From Bog-756 sp963833585 (GTDB taxonomy: Bacteria; Actinomycetota; Acidimicrobiia; Acidimicrobiales; RAAP-2), in assembly GCA_963833585.1 (NCBI GenBank), contig CAWHYF010000006.1:868001-932000 (forward strand): a stretch of DNA of 64,000 bases. The letters run 5' to 3'. The notes under the pieces were generated by a model that saw only the letters and a program-made list of their open reading frames with translations, did no database searches and was not told the DNA's origin. The position numbers and the translations under genes were made by a program. This document shows positions 16,947-25,319 of the stretch, in pieces. Numbering within the stretch: position 1 is the first letter of the stretch; each line of letters begins with the position of its first letter.

Positions 16947-18053
16947 ATGCACTCACATCTGAATATCCGGCGGGGAGGCATTGCCATCCTTCTTGTGATC
17001 ATCGCCCTGGCTGCGGCCGCGTTCGGAGGCAGTTCCGCCAGCCAGGCCTCGACGTCCGCCACTGAAAGCGCCAAGGCTGCCCTCGCTCCCTATGTGGGTC
17101 ACCCGAATGCTTTTCCGGTGACTCAGAAACTGAGCAAGAAGCCACCGACTGGAACCACGATTGCCTACCTGGAGTGCGGGGCACCCACTTGCGCAATGTT
17201 CGCTAAGGATCTCAAGGCATCGACGACGGCCTTGGGCGTCAAGCTCCATGTGATCAGCGCTGGACTTTTCTCATCCACCGTCCAGTCGGCCGCTGAGGCG
17301 GCGCTCTCCGAGCACCCTTCCGCCGTGATCGTCGCCGGAACGACGTTGTCGGATTTCGGGGGGACGCTTACCGCACTTGAAAAAGCCGGCGTCCCGGTCT
17401 TCGGCATCGGCGTAACCGGCGGCAAGGCGGCTGGACTCACCGCCGTCAGCGGTGGTCAGGACGACGACGTAAAGGTCGGTCAGCTGATGGCCGATTGGGT
17501 GCTCGTGCACAAGGGGACCAATGCTCACGTGGTCTTTTTTGGGGCGCCGGAACTCTCCTATTCGCCCTACGCCTGGAATGCCTTCCACGCTCAGCTCAAG
17601 AAGATCTGCCCCACTTGCTCCTCGGTTGAGTCCCAACTATCCGTACTCACCTATGGATCGTCGGCACCGAGCACGGTCGTGAGCTACCTCCGGGCCAATC
17701 CGTCGGTTAACACCACCGTATTTGCCACCGAAGAGGGAGCGACAGGGCTTCCCTCGGCGCTGACCGCAGCGGGCCTGACGCACATCACCACCTTCGGATT
17801 CGCACCGTCTGGGGTCAACTTGGCCGACATCAAGGCCGGAAAGCTCACAGGAGGGATCGGGCTCGACTTCGACACTGAGGTGTGGCAGATCACAGACGTC
17901 ATCGCCAAAACGTTGACTCACCAGAAAGTCGGGGCATCAGAGCAGGGCGGCGTGATTGAGATCCTCAAGAGCTCAAACGTGACGAGCGCCGACGTCAAGA
18001 ACGGATGGTCCGGGTACCCCAATGTCGCCCAGCGTTTTGCCTCCTTGTGGTAG
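16947..18053 (+). CDS. Sugar-type ABC transporter substrate-binding protein (Peripla_BP_4, RbsB-like)
   Basis: Exported binding protein of 368 residues. The signal segment is IAILLVIIALAAAAFGGSSA, with no lipobox cysteine. The mature body follows the RbsB fold: GTTIAYLECGAPTCAMFAKD, the AAEAALSEHPSAVIVAGTTL region, and EEGATGLPSALTAAGLTHIT near the second lobe. Binding proteins of this family bring in pentoses, inositol or other small polar ligands. It precedes its ATPase and permease, and is downstream of ring-cleavage genes, so the ligand is more likely an aromatic or lignin/plant-derived compound than a plain sugar. That is an inference from context. Confidence 0.85.
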   Translation: MHSHLNIRRGGIAILLVIIALAAAAFGGSSASQASTSATESAKAALAPYVGHPNAFPVTQKLSKKPPTGTTIAYLECGAPTCAMFAKDLKASTTALGVKLHVISAGLFSSTVQSAAEAALSEHPSAVIVAGTTLSDFGGTLTALEKAGVPVFGIGVTGGKAAGLTAVSGGQDDDVKVGQLMADWVLVHKGTNAHVVFFGAPELSYSPYAWNAFHAQLKKICPTCSSVESQLSVLTYGSSAPSTVVSYLRANPSVNTTVFATEEGATGLPSALTAAGLTHITTFGFAPSGVNLADIKAGKLTGGIGLDFDTEVWQITDVIAKTLTHQKVGASEQGGVIEILKSSNVTSADVKNGWSGYPNVAQRFASLW

Positions 18054-19597
18054 GTGCGGGCTCTGGGTCGGCGAGTGCCAAGATCCCCCTGCTCCGCGTG
18101 CAAGGGCTCTCTAAGACCTTCGCCGGCACCAAGGCGCTCGACGACGTTTCCTTCGACTTGCATCGGGGTGAAGTCCTCGCCGTCGTGGGTCAGAACGGGT
18201 CGGGCAAGTCCACCGTCGTCAAGATCCTGGCCGGTGTACATAAGGCTGACCCAGGAGGCCGGGTCTCAGTTCTGGACAATGAGGGGCGCGATGCGGGGCA
18301 CGAAGCCCTCCGAGCGCTGCTCCACTTCATTCATCAGGACCTTGGGCTCATTGAGCTGCTGAGCACCACGGAGAACTTGGATCTGGCTCGTCCCCTCGGA
18401 ATACGGGACCTGCTGCCGGGGCGCCGCCGGGGTGAGCACGATCGAGCAGCAGCGTTAGTTCGCCGCACTGGCGCTGAGATCGACGTCCGATTGCCCATCG
18501 TCCTTCTTTCGCCCGCTGAGCGGACCATTGTGGCTCTGGCCCGGGCCATGGATGGGTGGGAGCGTCCCGATGGAGTGCTGGTGCTTGATGAGCCGACGGC
18601 TAGCTTCCACTCGAACGAGGTCGAACACCTATTTGCGGCTGTCCGTCGCGTGGCCAAGTCTGGGGCCGGGGTCCTGTTCATCTCCCACCGGCTCGACGAG
18701 ATACGGGCCATCGCTGATCGTGTGATCGTGCTACGGGACGGGCGTGCTGTACTCGAGGTCGAGATTGGTGAAGCCGATGACGCCTCATTGGTGCGTGCCA
18801 TCGTAGGGGGCGATCCTGGTGATCACCGGGCGGCCGAATCCCGTGATTTCGGTGAGGTTCGCCTCGCCGTGACGGGACTAATCGGGCAGCGGTTGGCTGG
18901 GCTTTCCCTGCAGGTCCACTCAGGGGAGATCGTCGGGGTGAGCGGTGTGCTCGGTTCGGGGCGAGAGGAGCTTGGCCGGAGCTTGTTCGGTGCGGTGCCC
19001 CGGATGGCCGGAACCGTCGAGGTGGACGGCACTTTGTTGCGGCCCGGGAATGTCGTCGACGCCATCGGCGCCGGCATGGGCCTGGTGCCTGCTGAAAGGG
19101 CACGCTTGGGCAGCGCACTCCTGATGAATGTTCGTGAGAACCTGACTCTGGCCGGGCTGCGCTCAGTCCAGCGGCGCATGGGATGGATCCCCCGGCGAGC
19201 CGAGCGAGACGAGGCTAGCCGTTGGGCACGTCGGGTCGATCTCCGGCCCGCCGACCCCGAACGCCCGCTCTCACAGTTCTCCGGTGGAAATCAGCAGAAG
19301 GTCGTTCTGGCCAAGTGGCTGCGGACAGAGCCCAACGTCCTCGTACTCGACGAGCCCACCGCCGGCGTGGACGTGGGCGCCAAGGCCGCCATCCACCGGC
19401 TACTCAGTGACGCCACACAGCGGGGCATGGCAGTCCTGGTCAATTCGTCAGACACCAAAGAGCTCGCCGATCTATGTGACCGAGTGCTCGTCTTGGACCG
19501 TGGTCGTCAGGTCGCGGAATTCCAGGGAAATGAACTGTCCGAGGAGGCCCTTCTCCGAGCTTCCCTCGACGCCAGCACTGAGCGGGTGGGGGCGTGA
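18047..19597 (+). CDS. Sugar-type ABC importer ATPase with two ABC domains (RbsA/MglA-like)
   Basis: Cytoplasmic ATPase of about 516 residues with duplicated nucleotide-binding domains. Domain 1 has Walker A GQNGSGKST, a weak signature LLSPAERTIVALARAM, Walker B VLVLDEPTASFH and switch His in FISHRLDE. Domain 2 has the degenerate Walker A GVLGSGREE usual for RbsA proteins, a strong signature FSGGNQQKVVLAKWL and Walker B VLVLDEPTAGVD. The start is uncertain: GTG 18047 overlaps the end of the binding-protein gene by seven bases and was chosen because homology starts soon after (LLRVQGLSKTF). The 3' end overlaps the permease start by four bases (GTGA), so translation is coupled. Confidence 0.88.
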   Translation: MVGAGSGSASAKIPLLRVQGLSKTFAGTKALDDVSFDLHRGEVLAVVGQNGSGKSTVVKILAGVHKADPGGRVSVLDNEGRDAGHEALRALLHFIHQDLGLIELLSTTENLDLARPLGIRDLLPGRRRGEHDRAAALVRRTGAEIDVRLPIVLLSPAERTIVALARAMDGWERPDGVLVLDEPTASFHSNEVEHLFAAVRRVAKSGAGVLFISHRLDEIRAIADRVIVLRDGRAVLEVEIGEADDASLVRAIVGGDPGDHRAAESRDFGEVRLAVTGLIGQRLAGLSLQVHSGEIVGVSGVLGSGREELGRSLFGAVPRMAGTVEVDGTLLRPGNVVDAIGAGMGLVPAERARLGSALLMNVRENLTLAGLRSVQRRMGWIPRRAERDEASRWARRVDLRPADPERPLSQFSGGNQQKVVLAKWLRTEPNVLVLDEPTAGVDVGAKAAIHRLLSDATQRGMAVLVNSSDTKELADLCDRVLVLDRGRQVAEFQGNELSEEALLRASLDASTERVGA

Positions 19598-20694
19598 GCA
19601 CAGGAGTTCACTCGGAGCAACTGGGCGGGGTTGATGGAGCATTGCCAGTCGAGGCCCCCATACCGCCGAGACCTTCCCGGTGGGAGCGATTCCGCGCCAA
19701 GGCGTCCTTCCGAAATGTCAGTGCCCTATACATCCTGGCTCTGATGTTCGTGGTCTTCTCGATCTGGGAGCCGCACACGTTTTTGACGGTGCTGACCTGG
19801 CGACTGCTACTCGACAATCAGGCAATCTCGGCGATCGTCGCCGTAGCTGTGTCCGTCCCACTCTCGGCGGGCGTTATCGACCTTGCCGTAGGGACCGAAG
19901 TGGGCGTCGGTGCTGTCGTTGTCGCCTGGCTGATCGCCGACAAGTCGCTTGGTGTCCCGCTGGGAGTAGGTCTGGCATTGGTGGTGGGGGCAGCCATCGG
20001 GTTGATCATTGCCACCCTCATCGTGAGGGCACGGATCGGGTCGTTCATCGTCACTCTGGCCATGAGCTCGATCCTCCTGGCGCTCATTGACGGAATTTCG
20101 GGCAGCGAGCCGATCCAGGTGGTCTCCTCCGGATTCCACACCATCGCGACGGGCGAACTGTTTGGCGTCGTGTATCCCGTGTACTTCGCCGCCGCCATCT
20201 CAGCGGTTGTTTGGTACGTCCTCGAACATACGTCGTTCGGCCGCCGGGTTTACGCCACCGGGGCCAATCCTGAGGCGGCTCGGCTTGCCGGTGTGCGAAC
20301 CTCACGTGTCATCTTTGGCGTGACGGTGACGTGCGGCGTCCTGACCGCCTTTGCCGGTGTCCTTGCCGCGTCACAGTTATCGACGGGTGACCCCACAATC
20401 ACGGCCAACTACCTGTTGCCCGCTTTCGCGGCCGCTTTCCTGGGATCGACCCAGTTCACCGGCGGCCGATTCAATGTGCTCGGCACGCTAGTGGCTGTGG
20501 CCGTCCTTGCCGTAGGTGTCGAAGGTCTCGAACTCGGGGGGGCACCCGTCTGGACTCCGAACCTCTTCAACGGTGTGGTTCTTCTTCTGGCCGTTGGATT
20601 TGCCCAGGTGCAGCGCTCACCTAAGGGGCGGGCTGCAGCCATCCGGCGGACGATTCGGTCAATAGGCGGTTCGACTAAGCGTGGGACCCCTTAG
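19594..20694 (+). CDS. Sugar-type ABC importer permease (RbsC-like, BPD_transp_2)
   Basis: Membrane permease of 366 residues with eight to ten hydrophobic segments. It has the RbsC-family patterns VPLSAGVIDLAVGTEVGVGA, RIGSFIVTLAMSSILLAL, GRRVYATGANPEAARLAGV (coupling loop) and LLPAFAAAFLGSTQFTGGRF. GTG 19594 overlaps the ATPase stop (GTGA). It is the last gene of the 15121-20694 operon; an imperfect GATCTCC…GGAGAT hairpin follows at 20700. With the binding protein and ATPase it completes one importer. Confidence 0.9.
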   Translation: MSTGVHSEQLGGVDGALPVEAPIPPRPSRWERFRAKASFRNVSALYILALMFVVFSIWEPHTFLTVLTWRLLLDNQAISAIVAVAVSVPLSAGVIDLAVGTEVGVGAVVVAWLIADKSLGVPLGVGLALVVGAAIGLIIATLIVRARIGSFIVTLAMSSILLALIDGISGSEPIQVVSSGFHTIATGELFGVVYPVYFAAAISAVVWYVLEHTSFGRRVYATGANPEAARLAGVRTSRVIFGVTVTCGVLTAFAGVLAASQLSTGDPTITANYLLPAFAAAFLGSTQFTGGRFNVLGTLVAVAVLAVGVEGLELGGAPVWTPNLFNGVVLLLAVGFAQVQRSPKGRAAAIRRTIRSIGGSTKRGTP

Positions 20695-20897
20695 TCGACG
20701 ATCTCCGAGACGGAAGCCGAGGAGATTTGACCCGAAGCGATCTCCTGACCACTGAGACCAGGTCGGACTTGGGCCAGCCCAGGCTGGGCGCTCGCCTTGG
20801 CGTGACCGAAAACATCATGGGCGTAGGGCCATGCCCTGTGCCAGGCTCCGATCTCCCATGAGCTCCAGCCGAACCGGACTGCTGCTTTCCCTAAAGT

Positions 20898-21032
20898 AGT
20901 TGCACACACAACACTATGGGAAATCGAGAGCAATAGCGTGGGAAGTTGCTCTCGACAAGGCCCGGTTCGACCAGGTCAACTGAGTTTTGTCGGTAGCCCA
21001 CCAACCAAGGGGTTCCGACAAAACTCACCTAC
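20898..21032 (+). repeat. Dispersed structured repeat, copy A
   Basis: First of four near-complete copies (others at 29677, 32472, 40243; fragment at 37214), all in the same orientation. It opens with the left hairpin motif GTTGCACACACAAC. It then has a perfect ten-base inverted repeat TCGAGAGCAA/TTGCTCTCGA, the core motif CCAGGTCAACTGAGTTTTGT, and ends with the perfect hairpin GTTTTGTCGG/CCGACAAAAC followed by CTCACCTAC. It lies in the gap after the ABC permease. No protein is encoded. It could be a non-autonomous mobile element, a structured RNA or a REP-like element. Confidence 0.75.
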
Positions 21033-21529
21033 CTCTGCCGACGAAACCCGCATACGAGCGGACGCCAATGGGCGCGAATCCCCATTTCGCCCCCCAATCT
21101 GAGACCCGCTGGTGACAAGTACGACCGTCGCCGGCAACCCGAGAGGCTGAGGTTCACGTTGACTGGGTCGCGACAAAGCTCCGCCCCCTGAAGGGTGGAA
21201 CATTGTGAATCGGCCCTACGCGCTCAGCAGAGGATCCGGTCCGGCGCCAGACGGCCCGGTGGCTACGATCCTGGAGGGCGGAGGCGCCCAGTCGCTCAGG
21301 GGATTGGTTCGTCGGCGGCTTGGTAGACGCCGAACCACCCTGGCCGCCTCAGCTTCCTCCCTGGCCACGAACATATCGATCTTGGGGAGGTTGGCGCCGA
21401 AAATCTGGAAGGACACCAGCACACTCCGGTCATCGCAGTCCGAGGCCAAGGGGGCCAGACCGTTCAATGGTGTTTGACACCCCTTCGAGGTCCCGCATCA
21501 GGGTGATGACGCAATGTCACGCTCCTATG
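21033..21529. other. Gap with no recognisable gene
   Basis: About 500 bases between repeat copy A and the IS6-like relic. Short frames on both strands are present, but none has a ribosome-binding site or family resemblance. It is probably further degraded mobile-element DNA. Confidence 0.4.
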
Positions 21530-21646
21530 TGCACGCAACTGTCGGAATTACGCCCGATGCGGGATCTCAAACGGGACCGGACCGCGCCCGTGATCGTCCA
21601 AGGTCATGCCTTTATCCAGTATCAGAACCTCCAGCGAGGACACTAA
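21530..21646 (+). pseudogene. IS6-family-type transposase, C-terminal fragment
   Basis: The plus strand reads LSELRPMRDLKRDRTAPVIV, then QGHAFIQYQNLQRGH before a TAA. This matches the C-terminus of actinobacterial IS6-like DDE transposases (RLRPMRGLKR…VIxxGHAFVQNLRRGHYEL). The usual terminal extension is cut by the stop, and no catalytic core precedes it. It is a remnant and abuts the 3' end of the convergent secreted-protein gene. Confidence 0.6.
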
Positions 21647-21651
21647 GAAGG

Positions 21652-22536
21652 CTACTTTGCGCAGACCGCAAACGGCGTCATCATCTCGTCAGATTCTGAT
21701 CCGTTGTTCTCATCCGAGTTCCACTCGATGCCGGCCGGATACGTCGAGTGGACGTTGACATTCAGGTCTGCCGATGTCGTGTAGACGCCGCCCGAAATTG
21801 GCACTGCGGCACCGCAAGTTGTCACCGCCCCTGTGTCCTGTCCAGAGAGATTGTCGGCGGTGGTGCCGATCACCATTCTGTAGCCCTTAGGCTTCTTGCC
21901 GCATACGGCATAGGCAACAATGACCTCCTGAAGAACGGACCTATTGTTGACGTAGACGTCCCACGAATCGATGCGCTTCGACGAAGTCGGCCACGAACTG
22001 TTCAAACTGACCGAAGTGCTCGGCTCGCTCGTGTACCCACCTCCGCCAAGGACGACCGAGCCCGCGGGACAGGACGTCGTGGCCAGGGTGTCGCTCCCGC
22101 CCGGGTTCTCTGCCGCGCCCGTGTCCTCAATCGAGTAACTCGCCGGTTGATCGGCACATAGGGCGAAGATCTCGGAATCGGTTTCCGTCTCAGTGGCATT
22201 GTTGACGGTAACTTGCCAACCGCCACCATCCGCATCGGGAATCGAATCATTGATGGTTAGGTCAAGATTTGACGGGTCGTCAATGAATACACCCCCACCC
22301 CAGACGACCGTTCCGGACGGGCAGGAGACCTGGCCATCAGTCTGACCCCCGGCGGATGCGTCAAAGTTCTTCGAGACTCGGACGTACCCCGGAGGGACCT
22401 TCTCCCTCAGCGGATGGACGGAATGCCTCGCGGTGATCGGCGAACTTGCGGCACCAGCCCCGACAGCGATCAAACCGACCCCCAAGACGAGGCTCAGGGC
22501 AACTACCGCACAACGCAGTGTGGATTTACAGGGCAT
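21652..22536 (-). CDS. Secreted protein with three Cys-containing repeats, unknown function
   Basis: Exported protein of 294 residues. It has a signal peptide (LRCAVVALSLVLGVGLIAVG, cleavage near GAGAAS) and three related modules of about 80 residues. Each module has a CPSGTVVWGGGVFI-type strand (CPAGSVVLGGGGYTS, CGAAVPISGGVYTTS), then an N-S-x-P element, W-x-V-x-V-N-N, and ends in an F/Y-A-x-C pair (IFALCA, VAYAVCG, PFAVCAK). The spacing suggests one disulphide per module and a beta-rich cell-wall or extracellular protein. The leader AAGGCGGAACCA before ATG 22536 recurs before 24481. No known function is recognised. Confidence 0.7.
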   Translation of the reverse strand: MPCKSTLRCAVVALSLVLGVGLIAVGAGAASSPITARHSVHPLREKVPPGYVRVSKNFDASAGGQTDGQVSCPSGTVVWGGGVFIDDPSNLDLTINDSIPDADGGGWQVTVNNATETETDSEIFALCADQPASYSIEDTGAAENPGGSDTLATTSCPAGSVVLGGGGYTSEPSTSVSLNSSWPTSSKRIDSWDVYVNNRSVLQEVIVAYAVCGKKPKGYRMVIGTTADNLSGQDTGAVTTCGAAVPISGGVYTTSADLNVNVHSTYPAGIEWNSDENNGSESDEMMTPFAVCAK

Positions 22537-22582
22537 TGGTTCCGCCTTACTTCGTGGTCAAGAGGGCTGAGGTTCAAAGCGT

Positions 22583-23044
22583 TTAGTTGGCCTTGAGCGG
22601 CTTCAAGACAGTGAGCTGACCGCTTGGAAAGAGGCAATAGGTAGCGGTCAAGTTGCCGGGAACTCTCAGGTTGTCTCCGCTGTCTGCAATCACAGTGCCC
22701 GCAAATTTGATTGCCGCTGGGTTGCTCGGAGAGCCCTTCACATAACCGGCACACTTCTTTGCAGAGATGCCCATCGGCATCGAAAGGCTAACTGTCGTGG
22801 TGCTTCCACTAACCCAAGGGATCGTCCAACCAACACCGAACGCTGCTCCTGGGATCGGCTGGGAACCTCCGCCGGTATTGCCACCCGTACATCCGCCAAT
22901 TTCGATTGTGGTTTGCACGGTTCCGGCGATCGTCGTGCAAGTGATCTTCGATGTGGCGGCGCCAGCTGGGGAAGTTAGAGCCACAAGAGAGGCTCCTGAG
23001 ACTGAAATGACCAGTGCCACAGCCCATAGTAAGGCTCGCTGCAC
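22583..23044 (-). CDS. Small secreted protein, unknown function
   Basis: Exported protein of 153 residues. GTG 23044 is chosen because AAAGGAG stands five bases upstream, inside an open frame that extends to 23134. The signal peptide is LLWAVALVISVSGASLVALT with cleavage near AGAAT. The mature part has paired cysteines (KITCTTIAGT, IGGCTGG, KKCAGY, ATYCLF). It shares the CTTxAGT element and general layout with the two larger secreted proteins at 23121 and 23903, suggesting distant paralogy. The four secreted genes between 21652 and 24481 all point left and may form one surface-protein cluster. Confidence 0.65.
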   Translation of the reverse strand: MQRALLWAVALVISVSGASLVALTSPAGAATSKITCTTIAGTVQTTIEIGGCTGGNTGGGSQPIPGAAFGVGWTIPWVSGSTTTVSLSMPMGISAKKCAGYVKGSPSNPAAIKFAGTVIADSGDNLRVPGNLTATYCLFPSGQLTVLKPLKAN

Positions 23045-23120
23045 GCGTTCTCCTTTACTCATCACTGATGATCGGGATCTTTCCAACAACAAAGGGATCT
23101 CCGTCGCGGCGTGGCAATCA

Positions 23121-23717
23121 TCAAGCGAATCCAACCGCTATCACTCCGTCACCATTCGACGTCCAAAGCGCAGAGCATTCGGACGCCTGCGTTATGCCCA
23201 ATTCCACAAAGTTGTCGGGCAGACCGCCGAACGACCCGGATGCACTATCCCCCTCGACCTGGACAAAGATTGGTGAAGTCGTGGTGAAGGAGGCCACGTC
23301 GAGGCCGGTTACGGTGGTCGGGAGCAACTTCGGCACCCCTCTAATTACTTTGTAGGAAAAGGTGAGATCACCAGCTAGGGAAAAGCCAAACCCGCTGGAG
23401 TTTCCGCAGGCCCCATCCTGGGTGCCGCTCAAGGTTCCTCTTACCTTGACACTTGTGACGGTGGCCCCATCTCCCACACCCTGGCAATGGGACGCACTGG
23501 CGGAAACCTTAACCCGGGTTGTCGCCGTGCTCCCAAGGGTAAGTGCTGGCTTGAACTTGAAGGACCCAGCCGTCATCGTGCAGTAGATGTCGCCTGAGCC
23601 GGTGATCGGTGGACCCGCGGCACCGGCGGGGGCTGCGCCCCCCAGAACGGACAGGCCCACTCCCATGACAACAGATAGGACGACGGTCACGTAGCGCAGA
23701 AAGAATGTCTTTTTCAC
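23121..23717 (-). CDS. Secreted protein, paralogue of the 23903-24481 gene
   Basis: Exported protein of 198 residues. GTG 23717 (KKTFFLRYVTVVLSVVMGV) is preferred to the upstream 23810 start because the signal peptide begins there and GAGGCGGGA precedes it. Cleavage is likely after APAGAAG. The mature domain is PITGSGDIYCTMTAGSFKF, KPALTLGSTATTR, GTLSGTQDGACGN, then KLLPTTV and a C-terminal QASECSALWTSNGDG. Two cysteine pairs are conserved with the neighbour at 23903. This is a tandem duplication of an extracellular beta-rich protein; no enzymatic motif is visible. Confidence 0.7.
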   Translation of the reverse strand: MKKTFFLRYVTVVLSVVMGVGLSVLGGAAPAGAAGPPITGSGDIYCTMTAGSFKFKPALTLGSTATTRVKVSASASHCQGVGDGATVTSVKVRGTLSGTQDGACGNSSGFGFSLAGDLTFSYKVIRGVPKLLPTTVTGLDVASFTTTSPIFVQVEGDSASGSFGGLPDNFVELGITQASECSALWTSNGDGVIAVGFA

Positions 23718-23902
23718 GGGTCCCGCCTCACATTTCTGCCCCTCTCCGACTTCCAAGCAGCAACGGCTTTCTATTGCTGCTCGACCCCTCCTCAGAACCT
23801 CGCTGACCACTCGCTTTTACGTGCACTACCCGGAATCGGCGGTCGACACTTCGGGGACGCACAGGCACGGTCACCACTGGTCAACGCCGCGATTACCGAG
23901 CA

Positions 23903-24481
23903 CTACAGACCGATGATTCCGCCACCGTTCGACGTCCAAAGTGCGGAGCATTGCGATGCCTGGAAGATGGGAAAGGCCACAAGGAAGCTGCCACTGGCAA
24001 ACGACCCCGAAATACCAGTCCCCGCAATACCGATGGCCAGTGGGTTGCTGGAGGGTGCGATCGCATCAAAAGCTGACACAGTGGTCGGGAGCAACTTGGG
24101 CATGCCCTTGCCCACCTTGTAGGTAACTGTAAGGACCCCAGTGACGGGGAACCCATTGACGGTATTGCCGCAGGCACCATCCTGCGTGGCACTGAGAGTC
24201 CCCTTCACTTTGATACTCGTGACGCTGGTCCCGTCACCCATACCCCCGCAACCGGATGCGCTCACCGAAACCTTCATTCGCGTTGTCGCCGTGCTTCCTA
24301 GGGTCAGTGCCGGCTTGAACTTGACGGTCCCAGCCGTCGTGGTGCAGCCCACGTAACCGGAACCGGTGATCGCTGGACCCGCGGCACCGGCGGGGGCTGC
24401 GCCCCCGACAGCGAGCATGCCCACCCCAATGACGAGAGTTAGAGCTACTGTTGCATCGCTCAGGATGGATCTTCTGGTCAT
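23903..24481 (-). CDS. Secreted protein, tandem paralogue
   Basis: Exported protein of 192 residues, clearly homologous over its whole length to the 23121 gene. It shares AITGSGYVGCTTTAGTVKF, KPALTLGSTATTR, GTLSATQDGACGN, PKLLPTTV and QASQCSALWTSNGGG. ATG 24481 (TRRSILSDATVALTLVIGVG) follows AAGGCGGAACCG, nearly identical to the leader of the 22536 gene. The motif GCCTCAGTAGATCTACTGG at 24604, 123 bases upstream, is shared with the secreted gene at 29357. Function is unknown; export and paralogy point to a cell-surface role. Confidence 0.7.
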   Translation of the reverse strand: MTRRSILSDATVALTLVIGVGMLAVGGAAPAGAAGPAITGSGYVGCTTTAGTVKFKPALTLGSTATTRMKVSVSASGCGGMGDGTSVTSIKVKGTLSATQDGACGNTVNGFPVTGVLTVTYKVGKGMPKLLPTTVSAFDAIAPSSNPLAIGIAGTGISGSFASGSFLVAFPIFQASQCSALWTSNGGGIIGL

Positions 24482-25319
24482 CGGTTCCGCCTTATCTGAT
24501 TCTGTGGGGGTGCCACGATGGGGGTAGTGGTGAGGCATGAACGGACCCGCACTGCGAGGGCCCTTGCTTTAGCTGTAACGCAACCACACTCGACGCCACG
24601 AGCGCCTCAGTAGATCTACTGGAATCACCGTCACGCTCAGTGGCTGCTTCCCCACTCGCCGCCTCCGTGGAGACCATCTCTCACGGCGACGTCCCCAGCA
24701 GAATCAAACCACCGATCGTGTGGTCGGGAGACTCTCGACTTGCGGTCTAGGCGCTACTTCCCACGGTCGAACAATCCGAAGCTCTACGGATGCGCACGGG
24801 CCGTTGGAGTGATTCTTGTGCACCAAGTACCGGCGGTCACCATCGCCACTCGTGGTCACCATTGCGGGCGTGACGGGGACAGTCGGCTCCGAGCGGATCG
24901 AATGAACTCGATGACTATTCGTCCGATTCGTGGCGTCCGACGTGCGGGCTGACGATCCTGCCTGGCATCGAACGAGTGTCAGTTCCCGTCGTGGCCTCGG
25001 CGAGACCAGCATCGGCGACTAATCTGAACTGCCCGGCACTAGGTGCAGGGATGCCAAAACCGTGGCCAGTTCCAGGGGACGACTGGAGCAACTCTGACTT
25101 CACCAATCATAGGTAAGTGAGCTGCGGGGTCCAGCCTGTATCGGGTGAGTTCCTTTGCCGACGAGAGTTTCGGAACTGGGCTGACACTTCTCCCCAACTG
25201 GAAGGTGGCAGGTGGATACTGGTTGGCCCAGGGGCCAATCTCGAGGGCGTCAATCTAGGACAGTACGCCCACACCGGGTCTCGCATTCGGTCTCGCAGGA
25301 CCTCGGTTTGTTGTGCACA
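24482..25319. other. Long intergenic region with an upstream motif shared by secreted genes
   Basis: About 840 bases with no convincing gene. At 24604-24624 lies GCCTCAGTAGATCTACTGG followed by AA, containing the palindrome AGTAGATCTACT. A close copy lies at 29496-29516 upstream of another secreted gene on the same strand and at a similar distance. I see nothing else I can name here. Confidence 0.45.
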
